This document shows positions 1 through 6,277 of a stretch of 41,852 bases of DNA, piece by piece. A model generated the notes under the pieces. It saw nothing but the letters and a program-made list of their open reading frames with translations, was not told the origin of the DNA and did no database searches. The position numbers were made by a program, and so were the translations under genes. How positions within the stretch are numbered: position 1 is the first letter of the stretch; each line of letters opens with the position of its first letter. Location: the IMG/VR virus record IMGVR_UViG_3300025674_000097, positions 1 through 41,852 of that record. The stretch is one strand, 5' to 3'. Source of the DNA: a virus.

Positions 1-51
1 TGAGTGATGATATAGTCCGCTCCCTTTGGCGACAAAGGTTAAAACACAAGG
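1..51 (+). ncRNA. 3' end of a group I intron interrupting psbA (partial)
   Basis: The bases before the last psbA exon do not continue the D1 reading frame: the codon before the conserved Asn-Ala-His is not part of a Glu-Arg context. They look like the end of a group I intron. The stretch gatatagtcc (10-19) resembles the conserved 3' P7 region of such introns. Positions 23-38 form a perfect 6-bp hairpin closed by a GCGA tetraloop, as expected for P9. The intron would end with G at 51, restoring Arg|Asn-Ala-His if the upstream exon ends in CGT. A psbA intron with an adjacent homing endonuclease gene is known from cyanophage S-PM2. The 5' part of the intron lies outside the window, so the splice site is inferred. 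Confidence 0.72.
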
Positions 52-129
52 AATGCTCACAACTTCCCTCTTGACCTCGCAGCAGCAGAATCTACTCCCG
101 TAGCACTTACTGCTCCTACCATTGGTTGA
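52..129 (+). CDS. psbA: Photosystem II D1 protein, last exon (partial)
   Basis: The translated segment reads NAHNFPLDLAAAESTPVAL followed by TAPTIG and a stop, the unmistakable C-terminus of the photosystem II reaction-centre protein D1. It covers the tail after the last membrane helix, including the carboxy-terminal extension that CtpA removes during assembly of the oxygen-evolving centre. Only the last 25 codons lie in the window, and the rest of psbA is upstream of the intron. Phage D1 replaces photodamaged host D1 so that photosynthesis continues during infection. psbD lies downstream, separated by two homing endonuclease genes. The identity is certain; the exact start of the exon depends on the intron model. 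Confidence 0.95.
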   Translation, partial: NAHNFPLDLAAAESTPVALTAPTIG

Positions 130-153
130 GAAAACTAAAAACTGAATAAACAG

Positions 154-180
154 AAAAGGAACCTTCGGGTTCCTTTTTTT
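154..180 (+). terminator. Intrinsic terminator of psbA
   Basis: A 10-bp perfect stem (aaaaggaacc paired with ggttcctttt) closed by a TTCG tetraloop runs into a T tract 25 bases after the psbA stop. This is a textbook Rho-independent terminator. Confidence 0.93.
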
Positions 181-184
181 ATGG

Positions 185-199
185 TATAATGTATAAATA
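185..199 (+). promoter_or_regulatory. -10 box followed by a perfect late-promoter box
   Basis: TATAAT at 185-190 is directly followed by TATAAATA at 192-199, identical to the T4 late-promoter consensus. It lies 25 bases before the start of the endonuclease gene at 225. No good -35 hexamer lies 16-18 bases upstream of the TATAAT, so the late-type reading is the stronger one. Confidence 0.6.
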
Positions 200-224
200 G
201 TTATACACGAAAGAAAGCACGAAA

Positions 225-650
225 ATGACTAAATTGTATTCTGATCTCTATAGAACTTGTATGACTTGTGGAGAAGAAAAAAGTATTCTTGAATTTTATT
301 TTCGGGATAAGAAAACTGGTAGAAGACATTCTGCCTGTAAAGAATGTGATAAAGCAAGAGTAAAGGCAAGACATCAAGTAAACCCAGAACGCACAAGAAA
401 TAATGATCTAAAAAGAAACTATGGTATAACTCTTGAAGAACATACAAAAATGTATGAAGAGCAAAATGGACGATGTGCTATTTGTGATAATGAAGGTAAT
501 GGTAAGTGGAAAAAGTTATGTGTAGACCATTGTCATACTACTGGTAAAGTTAGAAAACTACTCTGTCATAACTGCAACACCGCATTAGGTCTTGTAGGAG
601 ACAATACCCAAATCCTCCAAAGTATGATAGAATACTTGAAAGAACCCTAA
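225..650 (+). CDS. Endonuclease VII-type free-standing homing endonuclease (F-CphI-like)
   Basis: The 141-aa protein carries two zinc-ribbon pairs at its N-terminus (C12/C15 and C38/C41) and a C-terminal recombination endonuclease VII domain. That domain shows C84-x-x-C87, the catalytic D101-H102-x-H104, then C114-x-x-C117 and N118. This is the arrangement of T4 endonuclease VII, with zinc held by four cysteines and Asp/His/Asn at the active site. F-CphI, a known cyanophage homing endonuclease beside psbA in S-PM2, uses the endonuclease VII motif and cuts intronless psbA at the intron insertion site. The position here, directly behind an intron-bearing psbA, makes the same role likely: it would spread the neighbouring intron in trans. 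A terminator upstream and a late-type box 25 bases before the start suggest its own transcription. The family is clear; the target is inferred from position. Confidence 0.88.
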   Translation: MTKLYSDLYRTCMTCGEEKSILEFYFRDKKTGRRHSACKECDKARVKARHQVNPERTRNNDLKRNYGITLEEHTKMYEEQNGRCAICDNEGNGKWKKLCVDHCHTTGKVRKLLCHNCNTALGLVGDNTQILQSMIEYLKEP

Positions 651-656
651 TAACTT

Positions 657-1304
657 ATGATTCAAAACAATCCAGTTAATATTATTAATGAAATTTTTTC
701 TGAAGTTAAAAATATTTCTGCACGATACAATAAAATTAAAAATTATTATGTCTATGTGACATTTTTTGATGATGGTTATTTTTATATTGGATCTAGAATT
801 TGTGAATGTAAACCGGAAGAAGATGTAAGTTATTTTGGATCATATAAAAATAAAAATTATTTTAATCCAAATAAAGTTATTATTAAAGAATTTTTTGATG
901 AGAGTGAAATGATTTTTTGTGAGAACTCTTTAATTGAAAAATATTTAAATAATGTTTATTGTATAAACCAAAATAAAGTTCCTAGAGCTTTAAGTAATCA
1001 TACTAGTAATAATAATGTTTTGATTGAGGGTCTTATTTATACTAAAGAATTGATGTCAGAATATAAATGTGGACCATCAACAATGTCAAATTGGTGCCGT
1101 GTTGCCGAAATTGATAGAATAAAAATTGGAAAAAAATTTTATATTAAAAATGAAGATAAAAAACAACTCGATGAATTAAATGATTATCTTAAAAGTGGGT
1201 ATGGATATATTGATTATTTAAAAAGTAAAAATAAAAATTTTGATGAAACTAAAAAAATAATTTCAATCGTTAAAGGTAGTTTCATAAAGTTTCCTGAAAA
1301 CTGA
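657..1304 (+). CDS. GIY-YIG family endonuclease, probable second homing endonuclease
   Basis: The 215-aa product has an N-terminal GIY-YIG-like nuclease core. Tyr-Val-Tyr at 31-33 and Phe-Tyr-Ile-Gly at 42-45 are followed by Arg47, a Phe-Gly-Ser at 60-62, a glutamate in the helix at 89-94 and an Asn near 104, all in the family's order. The second half contains a helix-turn-helix-like stretch around residues 131-150, plausible for DNA recognition. The gene follows the endonuclease VII-type gene after six bases and ends just before its own terminator. It is distinctly more AT-rich than psbD, with long runs of A and T, which suits a recently acquired selfish gene. Its cutting site is unknown; psbD, psbA or another intergenic site are all possible. 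Confidence 0.75.
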   Translation: MIQNNPVNIINEIFSEVKNISARYNKIKNYYVYVTFFDDGYFYIGSRICECKPEEDVSYFGSYKNKNYFNPNKVIIKEFFDESEMIFCENSLIEKYLNNVYCINQNKVPRALSNHTSNNNVLIEGLIYTKELMSEYKCGPSTMSNWCRVAEIDRIKIGKKFYIKNEDKKQLDELNDYLKSGYGYIDYLKSKNKNFDETKKIISIVKGSFIKFPEN

Positions 1305-1313
1305 ATATTCTTC

Positions 1314-1340
1314 AAAAGAGACCTTCGGGTCTCTTTTTTT
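1314..1340 (+). terminator. Intrinsic terminator after the GIY-YIG gene
   Basis: The stem aaaagagacc / ggtctctttt with a TTCG loop and a T tract starts 10 bases after the stop at 1304. It is nearly the same as the psbA terminator at 154-180, which raises the possibility that the endonuclease block arrived with or between duplicated terminators. Confidence 0.92.
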
Positions 1341-1357
1341 ATGAGTAGAATTTCTCA

Positions 1358-1391
1358 TTGATATAAATTGTAAAGTAATGTAAAATAAATA
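1358..1391 (+). promoter_or_regulatory. psbD promoter: sigma70-type plus overlapping late-type box
   Basis: TTGATA (1358-1363) and TAAAAT (1381-1386) are exactly 17 bases apart, each one mismatch from the sigma70 consensus. AATAAATA (1384-1391), one mismatch from the T4 late box, overlaps the -10. Together they could allow psbD expression by host and late phage polymerase. A leader of about 85 bases follows. Confidence 0.55.
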
Positions 1392-1477
1392 TGTTAAATT
1401 CACAAGCAAACTATTATCAAATTTTGGAAAGGTATATAACATTTCCAAACATTTTTAAAAAACTAAGGTAAATTAAA

Positions 1478-2539
1478 ATGGTTTCATCAACACTTTCACA
1501 ACCTATTCAACAGAGGGGATGGTTCGATGTCTTGGACGACTGGCTTAAGCGTGATCGTTTCGTATTTGTTGGATGGTCTGGACTTCTTCTTTTTCCCTGT
1601 GCTTATCTTGCTCTTGGTGGCTGGCTTACTGGAACAACTTTCGTTACGAGTTGGTACACTCACGGGCTTGCATCTTCCTATCTTGAAGGTGCGAATTTTC
1701 TTACAGCAGCAGTTTCTACTCCAGCAGATTCTCTGGGTCATTCTCTTCTTCTTCTCTGGGGTCCTGAGGCTCAGGGCGACTTCATCCGCTGGTGTCAGTT
1801 GGGTGGACTCTGGGCTTTTGTAGCACTCCACGGAGCATTTGGTCTGATTGGATTTATGCTTCGTCAGTTTGAAATTGCACGTCTAGTCGGTATTCGTCCC
1901 TACAATGCTATTGCGTTTTCTGGTCCTATCGCTGTCTTTGTGTCTGTCTTTCTCATGTATCCTCTCGGACAGTCCAGTTGGTTCTTTGCGCCGTCGTTTG
2001 GCGTTGCGGCGATTTTTAGATTCCTCCTATTTCTCCAAGGGTTCCATAACTGGACGCTCAACCCCTTTCATATGATGGGAGTTGCTGGTATTCTGGGTGG
2101 AGCACTTCTCTGTGCTATTCATGGAGCAACAGTGGAGAATACACTATTCGAAGATGGTGAAGGTTCAAATACTTTCAAGGCATTTGAACCGACCCAAGAA
2201 GAAGAGACTTATTCAATGGTTACCGCCAATCGTTTCTGGTCTCAGATCTTTGGTATTGCTTTCAGCAATAAACGTTGGTTGCACTTTTTTATGCTTTTCG
2301 TTCCAGTTATGGGTCTTTGGACCTCTTCCATTGGTATTATTGGTCTTGCTCTCAATCTTCGTGCCTACGACTTCGTATCACAAGAACTAAGAGCAGCAGA
2401 GGATCCTGAATTTGAAACTTTTTATACAAAAAATATCTTGCTCAACGAAGGACTTCGTGCCTGGATGGCACCAGTGGATCAACCACATGAAAACTTTGTA
2501 TTTCCTGAGGAGGTTCTTCCAAGAGGAAATGCACTCTAA
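1478..2539 (+). CDS. psbD: Photosystem II D2 protein
   Basis: The 353-aa protein matches cyanobacterial D2 along its whole length, one residue longer than the usual 352. It keeps the redox-active tyrosine in Arg-Pro-Tyr-Asn near residue 161, the chlorophyll- and iron-binding histidines in [14 protein letters not shown] (about 198 and 215), the iron-binding His in Arg-Trp-Leu-His (about 269) and the conserved C-terminus PRGNAL. Five membrane helices are evident. The protein is an integral thylakoid protein forming the reaction-centre heterodimer with D1. It has its own promoter (1358-1391) and terminator (2559-2586). Expressed late with psbA, it should support photosystem II repair during infection. 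All key residues are present, so the gene looks functional. Confidence 0.99.
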   Translation: MVSSTLSQPIQQRGWFDVLDDWLKRDRFVFVGWSGLLLFPCAYLALGGWLTGTTFVTSWYTHGLASSYLEGANFLTAAVSTPADSLGHSLLLLWGPEAQGDFIRWCQLGGLWAFVALHGAFGLIGFMLRQFEIARLVGIRPYNAIAFSGPIAVFVSVFLMYPLGQSSWFFAPSFGVAAIFRFLLFLQGFHNWTLNPFHMMGVAGILGGALLCAIHGATVENTLFEDGEGSNTFKAFEPTQEEETYSMVTANRFWSQIFGIAFSNKRWLHFFMLFVPVMGLWTSSIGIIGLALNLRAYDFVSQELRAAEDPEFETFYTKNILLNEGLRAWMAPVDQPHENFVFPEEVLPRGNAL

Positions 2540-2558
2540 ACCACTTCCCAAAGTGTCC

Positions 2559-2586
2559 ACCGCCTCTTCACAGGGGCGGTTTTTTA
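2559..2586 (+). terminator. Intrinsic terminator of psbD
   Basis: The stem accgcc (2559-2564) pairs with ggcggt (2575-2580) and runs into TTTTTATT. The loop contains TTCACA, which can serve as the -35 of the promoter described at 2567-2595. Confidence 0.88.
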
Positions 2587-2595
2587 TTGTATAAT
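2567..2595 (+). promoter_or_regulatory. Sigma70-type promoter with its -35 inside the psbD terminator loop
   Basis: TTCACA (2567-2572, 5 of 6 consensus) lies in the terminator loop and TATAAT (2590-2595, 6 of 6) lies exactly 17 bases downstream. It would start transcription just before the gene at 2617 and drive the cluster of small genes to 4293. Confidence 0.58.
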
Positions 2596-2616
2596 AACCT
2601 CATACGAAACAAACGC

Positions 2617-3024
2617 ATGACTTACGAAGCAACCGTTCAACTCAAGTTTGATGCTACCTACACTCATGATTATAATCGTGGGTTTGCTTCCCATCTTGGT
2701 GATGATGACATGCTCCCTGAAGAGCATTATCTGATCACTGCACCTGCTAATGATCTAAACTGCCGACAATACTTCAAACTATTTGAGAAGTTCTTGTTGT
2801 GTGTCGGCATGTCTCCCGAAAATATTCGTAGTGGTGCTATGTCTCTTGTCTTCAATGATTGTGTACGTGAGGAAGATCAGCGCAAGGTATGCGCTGAGTA
2901 TGAACTAACTATGGATGAAGATCTCCGTAGTAAGTTTGAGCAATGGAAAAAAGACGAAGAGGAGATTGATCAAATTATTAAAAACACTCAAAATGTAGTT
3001 GATGGATGTTTCAACAATGACTGA
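2617..3024 (+). CDS. Conserved-type cyanophage protein of unknown function (135 aa)
   Basis: The product starts MTYEATVQLKFDATYTHDYN. I recognise no catalytic motif. It is acidic, with a helical, charged C-terminus rich in Glu, Asp and Lys (about residues 90-125), and lacks membrane spans. The ATG at 2617 is chosen over an in-frame TTG at 2587 because the latter lies inside the terminator-promoter unit. It is the first gene of a run of eight overlapping small genes behind psbD, so it is probably expressed early with them from the promoter at 2567-2595. Its stop overlaps the next start by eight bases. A soluble host-takeover protein would fit, but nothing shows this directly. Confidence 0.72.
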   Translation: MTYEATVQLKFDATYTHDYNRGFASHLGDDDMLPEEHYLITAPANDLNCRQYFKLFEKFLLCVGMSPENIRSGAMSLVFNDCVREEDQRKVCAEYELTMDEDLRSKFEQWKKDEEEIDQIIKNTQNVVDGCFNND

Positions 3025-3214
3025 ATTTGTGAAGAACCCTGATGAGATTGTGCTGGAAGATGTACGCATGGTCCACTTCGAAACAATGGAAGAAGGACGT
3101 GCTGTGTGGTTGGGCATCTACATGAATGATGGTAAGATGTACCACATGAATATCGGTGGTGACAATCTGTATGTCAATTACTCTTATGAGGGTAGCATCA
3201 ATGACAATCCCTAA
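3017..3214 (+). CDS. Small protein of unknown function (65 aa)
   Basis: It starts at the ATG at 3017 (MTEFVKNPDEIVLEDVRM), overlapping the previous gene by eight bases; an in-frame ATG at 3002 would add five residues. The composition, with alternating polar and hydrophobic residues, the pattern VWLGIYMNDGKMYHMNIGG and no membrane span, suggests a small soluble beta-sheet fold. No family is recognised. The next gene begins inside its last codons, which points to translational coupling. Confidence 0.6.
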   Translation: MTEFVKNPDEIVLEDVRMVHFETMEEGRAVWLGIYMNDGKMYHMNIGGDNLYVNYSYEGSINDNP

Positions 3215-3365
3215 TTTCAAAAACCAAGAAGACTACCAAGAGTTTCTCAATCTATTTGATGATCGTTGGCAAGCAAAGTTTGAACTTATCACTGAGTTAT
3301 GTGATAGAATAGAGCAGTTGGAAAAGGACATCGAACTACTCAAATCTTATGCTTGGGAAGTATGA
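3201..3365 (+). CDS. Small MTIPNF-family protein, short paralogue (54 aa)
   Basis: The ATG at 3201 overlaps the previous gene by 14 bases. The first 23 residues (MTIPNFKNQEDYQEF, then a Leu-Phe-Asp-x-Arg-Trp motif) are closely matched by the first 23 residues of the gene at 3520, so the two are paralogues. The rest is a charged helix, probably a short coiled coil, from about residue 28 to 50. The function is unknown. The 54-aa form may be a truncated copy of the longer paralogue or a separate small regulator. Confidence 0.62.
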   Translation: MTIPNFKNQEDYQEFLNLFDDRWQAKFELITELCDRIEQLEKDIELLKSYAWEV

Positions 3366-3523
3366 CTGAAATGACACGAAATCCTTTATTTTATCTTATC
3401 CTCGTCTTTGGTATCATTGCCATGATGAAGATAGTCTATAAATCCGACAATAATCGACAAATGCAATGTATTCAACGCATTTGTACCACACTACCTCAAC
3501 CTCATCCCGATTGTAACAAATGA
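3362..3523 (+). CDS. Small single-span membrane protein (53 aa)
   Basis: An open frame from the ATG at 3362 (overlapping the previous stop as ATGA) to TGA at 3521-3523 encodes MTEMTRNPLFYLILVFGII and onward. One hydrophobic segment spans about residues 9-24. It is followed by a positively charged, Cys- and Pro-containing tail with two cysteines in the last third (Gln-Cys-Ile-Gln and Arg-Ile-Cys). The arrangement resembles spanin- or holin-sized membrane peptides, but no family is recognised. Tight overlap on both sides (ATGA at 3520) supports it as a real gene. Confidence 0.6.
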   Translation: MTEMTRNPLFYLILVFGIIAMMKIVYKSDNNRQMQCIQRICTTLPQPHPDCNK

Positions 3524-3840
3524 CAATTCCTAATTTCAAATCCCAAGAAGATTGGGAAGTATTCACTATGCTGTTTGATTCACGTTGGCATTGTAAGAAA
3601 GCATTGCTGGATCGTGTGAAGGATGATATGTTTCCTGGATACAACTGGGATCAACTCCAAGGACAAACACTTGAAACTATCAATGACATCACACAGTCTC
3701 TTCTGTATGATGTAGAGTATACATTCAAAGACAAGTATCCAGAGTATAAGACTGACGATGATGAATGTTTCATTCCTCGTTCTTCATTCAAAGAGACTGT
3801 AACTGAAGCACTCAAGGAAGCATTGGAGAACAATGACTGA
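3520..3840 (+). CDS. MTIPNF-family protein, long paralogue (106 aa)
   Basis: The first 23 residues repeat those of the gene at 3201 (MTIPNFKSQEDWEVF, Leu-Phe-Asp-Ser-Arg-Trp), and the DNA is also very similar there. The remaining 80 residues are unique to this copy, mostly helical and acidic, with no catalytic motif I recognise. It overlaps the upstream membrane-peptide gene by four bases and the downstream gene by eight. The function is unknown. The shared N-terminal module may be a docking peptide for one common partner. Confidence 0.68.
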   Translation: MTIPNFKSQEDWEVFTMLFDSRWHCKKALLDRVKDDMFPGYNWDQLQGQTLETINDITQSLLYDVEYTFKDKYPEYKTDDDECFIPRSSFKETVTEALKEALENND

Positions 3841-4066
3841 CAAAACATGGCAGGTAATGAATGATCTTGAAGAAGCATTCAGTCAAATTACTACATTCTC
3901 ATTTCTTCTTGACCAACTACAAGAAGCAGTAGATACTAACGACACACAACGCATTGTTGATACCACTGCTGCACTGAATGCTTTCTATTCTCCTTATTGT
4001 AATAACTGGGATAATAAATTCTTAAAGGCTTGGGAACATGTTGTGAAAGAAAACAATGCACAATGA
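3833..4066 (+). CDS. Small acidic helical protein of unknown function (77 aa)
   Basis: The protein starts MTDKTWQVMNDLEEAF. It is predominantly helical by pattern (heptad-like Leu/Ile spacing over about residues 10-50), acidic, and ends in a Trp-rich segment (NNWDNKFLKAWEHVV). It overlaps the genes on both sides, so it belongs to the same transcription unit. No known family is recognised. Confidence 0.65.
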   Translation: MTDKTWQVMNDLEEAFSQITTFSFLLDQLQEAVDTNDTQRIVDTTAALNAFYSPYCNNWDNKFLKAWEHVVKENNAQ

Positions 4067-4169
4067 TCCAGAACCAATACCAAAGTGGGTCTATGTTGCT
4101 GGCATAGGTATTATGATCTTTACAATATTCTGTTTTGGTATTATGTTACTTGGAATGCTTACAAACTAA
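4056..4169 (+). CDS. Small single-span membrane peptide (37 aa)
   Basis: The ATG at 4056 lies inside the end of the previous gene and the frame runs to TAA at 4167-4169. The peptide has a short polar N-terminus (MHNDPEPIPKW) and one hydrophobic span over about residues 12-35 containing Gly-x-Gly and Phe-Gly motifs. No family is recognised. Its size matches small photosystem or membrane-targeting peptides common behind psbD in cyanophages, but this is only positional. Confidence 0.5.
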   Translation: MHNDPEPIPKWVYVAGIGIMIFTIFCFGIMLLGMLTN

Positions 4170-4172
4170 ATA
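4165..4172 (+). promoter_or_regulatory. Late-type box ACTAAATA
   Basis: ACTAAATA overlaps the stop codon of the 37-aa gene and lies 19 bases before the ATG at 4192. It is one of five NCTAAATA boxes in the window at comparable spacing. Confidence 0.4.
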
Positions 4173-4191
4173 CTGAAAATACGGAGAGTAA

Positions 4192-4293
4192 ATGAATCCT
4201 GGTAGTATTCGCCCCGTCATCACAACGATGGCGGGGTATTTTATTGGAATGGCAACAATTGCACTTCCTGTGCTGATCGTGTTATTATTGTAG
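4192..4293 (+). CDS. Small membrane peptide (33 aa)
   Basis: The ATG at 4192 follows a ggag ribosome-binding site with proper spacing. The 33-aa product (MNPGSIRPVITTMAGYFIGM, then a leucine- and valine-rich end) is one continuous hydrophobic segment. A strong hairpin (4212-4236) falls inside the frame, so the region may double as a terminator. The function is unknown and the gene is moderately secure because of the good ribosome-binding site. Confidence 0.5.
   Translation: MNPGSIRPVITTMAGYFIGMATIALPVLIVLLL
4212..4245 (+). terminator. Hairpin inside the 33-aa gene, possible terminator before talC
   Basis: CCCCGTCAT (4212-4220) pairs with ATGGCGGGG (4228-4236), with one G-T wobble, and is followed by TATTTTATT. 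It is GC-rich against an AT-rich background, but the T tract is interrupted and it lies inside a reading frame. It may therefore be a partial terminator or an attenuator. Confidence 0.42.
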
Positions 4294-4321
4294 AGATATA
4301 TAAGAGAGATATTCAAACAAC

Positions 4322-4984
4322 ATGAAAATTTTTCTGGATACTGCTGATACTCGTGAGATTCGTCACTACTATCAAACTGGACTTATTGATGGCGTGACAA
4401 CAAATCCTTCTTTGATTATGAAGAGTGGTAGAAAACCTGATGATGTATATGAAGAGATCAAAGAGATTGGCATTCGAGATATCAGTATGGAGGTTGTTGG
4501 AACTCAACAACAAATGGAAGAAGAGGGGATGAGACTTTTTGAAAAGTTTGGTTTATGCACGACTGTGAAAGTTCCTTGCACAAGACAAGGAATTGGAGCA
4601 TGTAAGAGATTGAGTGATGCTGGTATTAATGTTAATGTAACTCTTATTTTCTGTACCGCTCAGGCAGTTCTTGCCACTAGAGCAGGAGCAAAGTATGTGT
4701 CTCCTTTTGTCGGAAGACTTGATGATCAGTCTGTTGCTGGTCTTGAGGTAGTTCGTTCTATCTCAGAACTTTATCGTATTCAGGGTGCTCCGACAGAAGT
4801 TCTTGCTGCTTCGATTCGTAGTGTTCAGAGAGCAGTAAGGTCTTGGTATAATGGTGCATCTACTGTTACAATGCCGCCAAAAATCTTTGATCAAATGTAT
4901 GATCACATTCTGACTGATAAGGGTTTGGAAATTTTTGATAATGATTGGAAGAATATTGGATTGACCTTAGCATTAGATAAATAA
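4322..4984 (+). CDS. talC: Transaldolase, TalC type
   Basis: The 220-aa protein is a short class I transaldolase of the TalC / fructose-6-phosphate aldolase family, a single TIM barrel of standard length. It shows the N-terminal FLDTAD motif (residues 4-9), TTNPSL (26-31) and the Schiff-base lysine K83 in Val-Lys-Val-Pro. SPFVGR and the C-terminal barrel strands also match. The enzyme moves a dihydroxyacetone unit between sugar phosphates in the pentose phosphate pathway. In cyanophages it is thought to shift host carbon from the Calvin cycle to NADPH and ribose-5-phosphate for nucleotide synthesis. It stands alone between the small-gene cluster and the fibre locus. The late-type box for the next gene overlaps its stop codon. 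Confidence 0.97.
   Translation: MKIFLDTADTREIRHYYQTGLIDGVTTNPSLIMKSGRKPDDVYEEIKEIGIRDISMEVVGTQQQMEEEGMRLFEKFGLCTTVKVPCTRQGIGACKRLSDAGINVNVTLIFCTAQAVLATRAGAKYVSPFVGRLDDQSVAGLEVVRSISELYRIQGAPTEVLAASIRSVQRAVRSWYNGASTVTMPPKIFDQMYDHILTDKGLEIFDNDWKNIGLTLALDK
4976..4983 (+). promoter_or_regulatory. Late-type box GATAAATA before the lectin-fibre genes
   Basis: GATAAATA overlaps the talC stop codon and lies 19 bases upstream of the ATG at 5003. It matches NATAAATA, the late-promoter pattern of T4-like cyanophages. Confidence 0.55.
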
Positions 4985-5002
4985 AGAAAAATATAAAGGT
5001 TA

Positions 5003-6277
5003 ATGGCGACTTTTTATAATAACGCAATATTTGGTGATGGAATAGTAGCTTGTTTTGATGCAGAATCACCAAAATCTTATGGTGGAACTGGATCTATTTG
5101 GTCAGATGTTGGTGGTGGTAATGATGGAACTATAAATGGAGCAACATTTGTTGGTGCTCATACTACAAATTACATTGGATTAAATGGTTCTTCTTCCATA
5201 AATTATACTGATGCGTCATATGCTGCAGCATTTGGAACAGAAGATTTTACTGTAGAGTTTTGGATTTATAATCAACATAATAATTTCTACAGTAGATTTA
5301 TGTCTACTTCCGTATGGAATATTGAACTTGGTAATGGAAAAACTTCATGGCAAAACAGTTCATATAATTTTAATGTATCTGGTCCTTCTAATAATGTATG
5401 GACACATGTTGCATTCACTAGAGAAGGAACTAATTTAAAATTATTTTATAACGGAACACAGCAAGGAACTACTGTTACAGATTCTACGAATTATACAACT
5501 GCTGGTGGTGATGTAAGTCTTGGTAATTTTCTTAATCCCAGTGCGTTTTGGCATATTGGATTGGTGAGTAATCTTAGAATGTCTAGAGGTATTGCTAGAT
5601 ATACTGCTTCTGGATTTACACCGCCACAAGGTCCTCTTGAAGCAGATGCATATACTACATTTTTGATTGGTCAAGCAGCTCCTTTTAGTGATAATTCTAT
5701 TAATGGATATAGTTCCTATATTCAATCTGGAACTCCAACTGAAACAAAGATAGCAAATTATTTTGATTTTAATGGAAGTAACAATTTTATTACTTTATCA
5801 TCAGACCCTGACATAGTTGGAGTTGAACTTACTTTTTCTGCATGGAATTATGGAGTTGATTTGAGACAGAGTTCCATTATTTATCTAGAGAGTTCTTCTG
5901 GCATTAGAGTTCTTAATGTTCATTTGCCTTGGAGTGATAGTAATGTTTATTTTGATGCGGGAAATGGTTCTAGCACTTATAATAGAATATCTAAAAATGT
6001 TTCTTCATCAGAATATCAAGGATGGCATAATTGGGTATTTACCAAAAATGCCTCAACTGGTCAGATGAAAATTTATTTGGATGGAACTTTGTGGCACAGT
6101 GGAACTGGTTTAACACAAACAATAGGAACTCCTAATGGAGCAAAATATATTGGATTTTCAGGTGGTAGTAATTATCATAGGGGAAGAATAGGTGTTTTGC
6201 ATTTATATAATAGAGAATTATCTGCAACAGAAATAACGCACAATTTTAACGTAATGCGAGGGAGGTATGGAATCTAA
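5003..6277 (+). CDS. Virion adhesin with two LamG/concanavalin A-like lectin domains (424 aa)
   Basis: Two jelly-roll lectin-like domains follow one another (about residues 15-210 and 245-420). Each has the signature pattern of the LamG family: a FTVEFWIY or TFSAWNYG strand, a Trp-Thr-His-Val-Ala-Phe or Trp-His-Asn-Trp-Val-Phe strand, Leu-x-Leu-Phe-Tyr-Asn-Gly or Met-Lys-Ile-Tyr-Leu-Asp-Gly, and a terminal Leu-Tyr-Asn-Arg-Glu-Leu. Such domains bind carbohydrates. The gene opens the fibre locus, is coupled to the next gene through TAATG, and has a late-type box at 4976-4983. A role in recognising the host surface is inferred. No signal peptide or membrane span is seen, as expected for a phage structural protein. 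Confidence 0.82.
   Translation: MATFYNNAIFGDGIVACFDAESPKSYGGTGSIWSDVGGGNDGTINGATFVGAHTTNYIGLNGSSSINYTDASYAAAFGTEDFTVEFWIYNQHNNFYSRFMSTSVWNIELGNGKTSWQNSSYNFNVSGPSNNVWTHVAFTREGTNLKLFYNGTQQGTTVTDSTNYTTAGGDVSLGNFLNPSAFWHIGLVSNLRMSRGIARYTASGFTPPQGPLEADAYTTFLIGQAAPFSDNSINGYSSYIQSGTPTETKIANYFDFNGSNNFITLSSDPDIVGVELTFSAWNYGVDLRQSSIIYLESSSGIRVLNVHLPWSDSNVYFDAGNGSSTYNRISKNVSSSEYQGWHNWVFTKNASTGQMKIYLDGTLWHSGTGLTQTIGTPNGAKYIGFSGGSNYHRGRIGVLHLYNRELSATEITHNFNVMRGRYGI

Noticed and set aside
1263-1448. Minus-strand frame between the GIY-YIG gene and psbD
   Set aside because: It runs backwards through a clear terminator and the psbD promoter and has no ribosome-binding site.
1340-1477. PhotoRC-type RNA leader before psbD
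   Set aside because: Such motifs are linked to photosystem genes of marine cyanobacteria and phages, but I could not find a convincing conserved structure in this AT-rich leader.
2587-2616. Upstream TTG start for the 135-aa gene
   Set aside because: It falls in the terminator-promoter unit; ATG 2617 is better placed.
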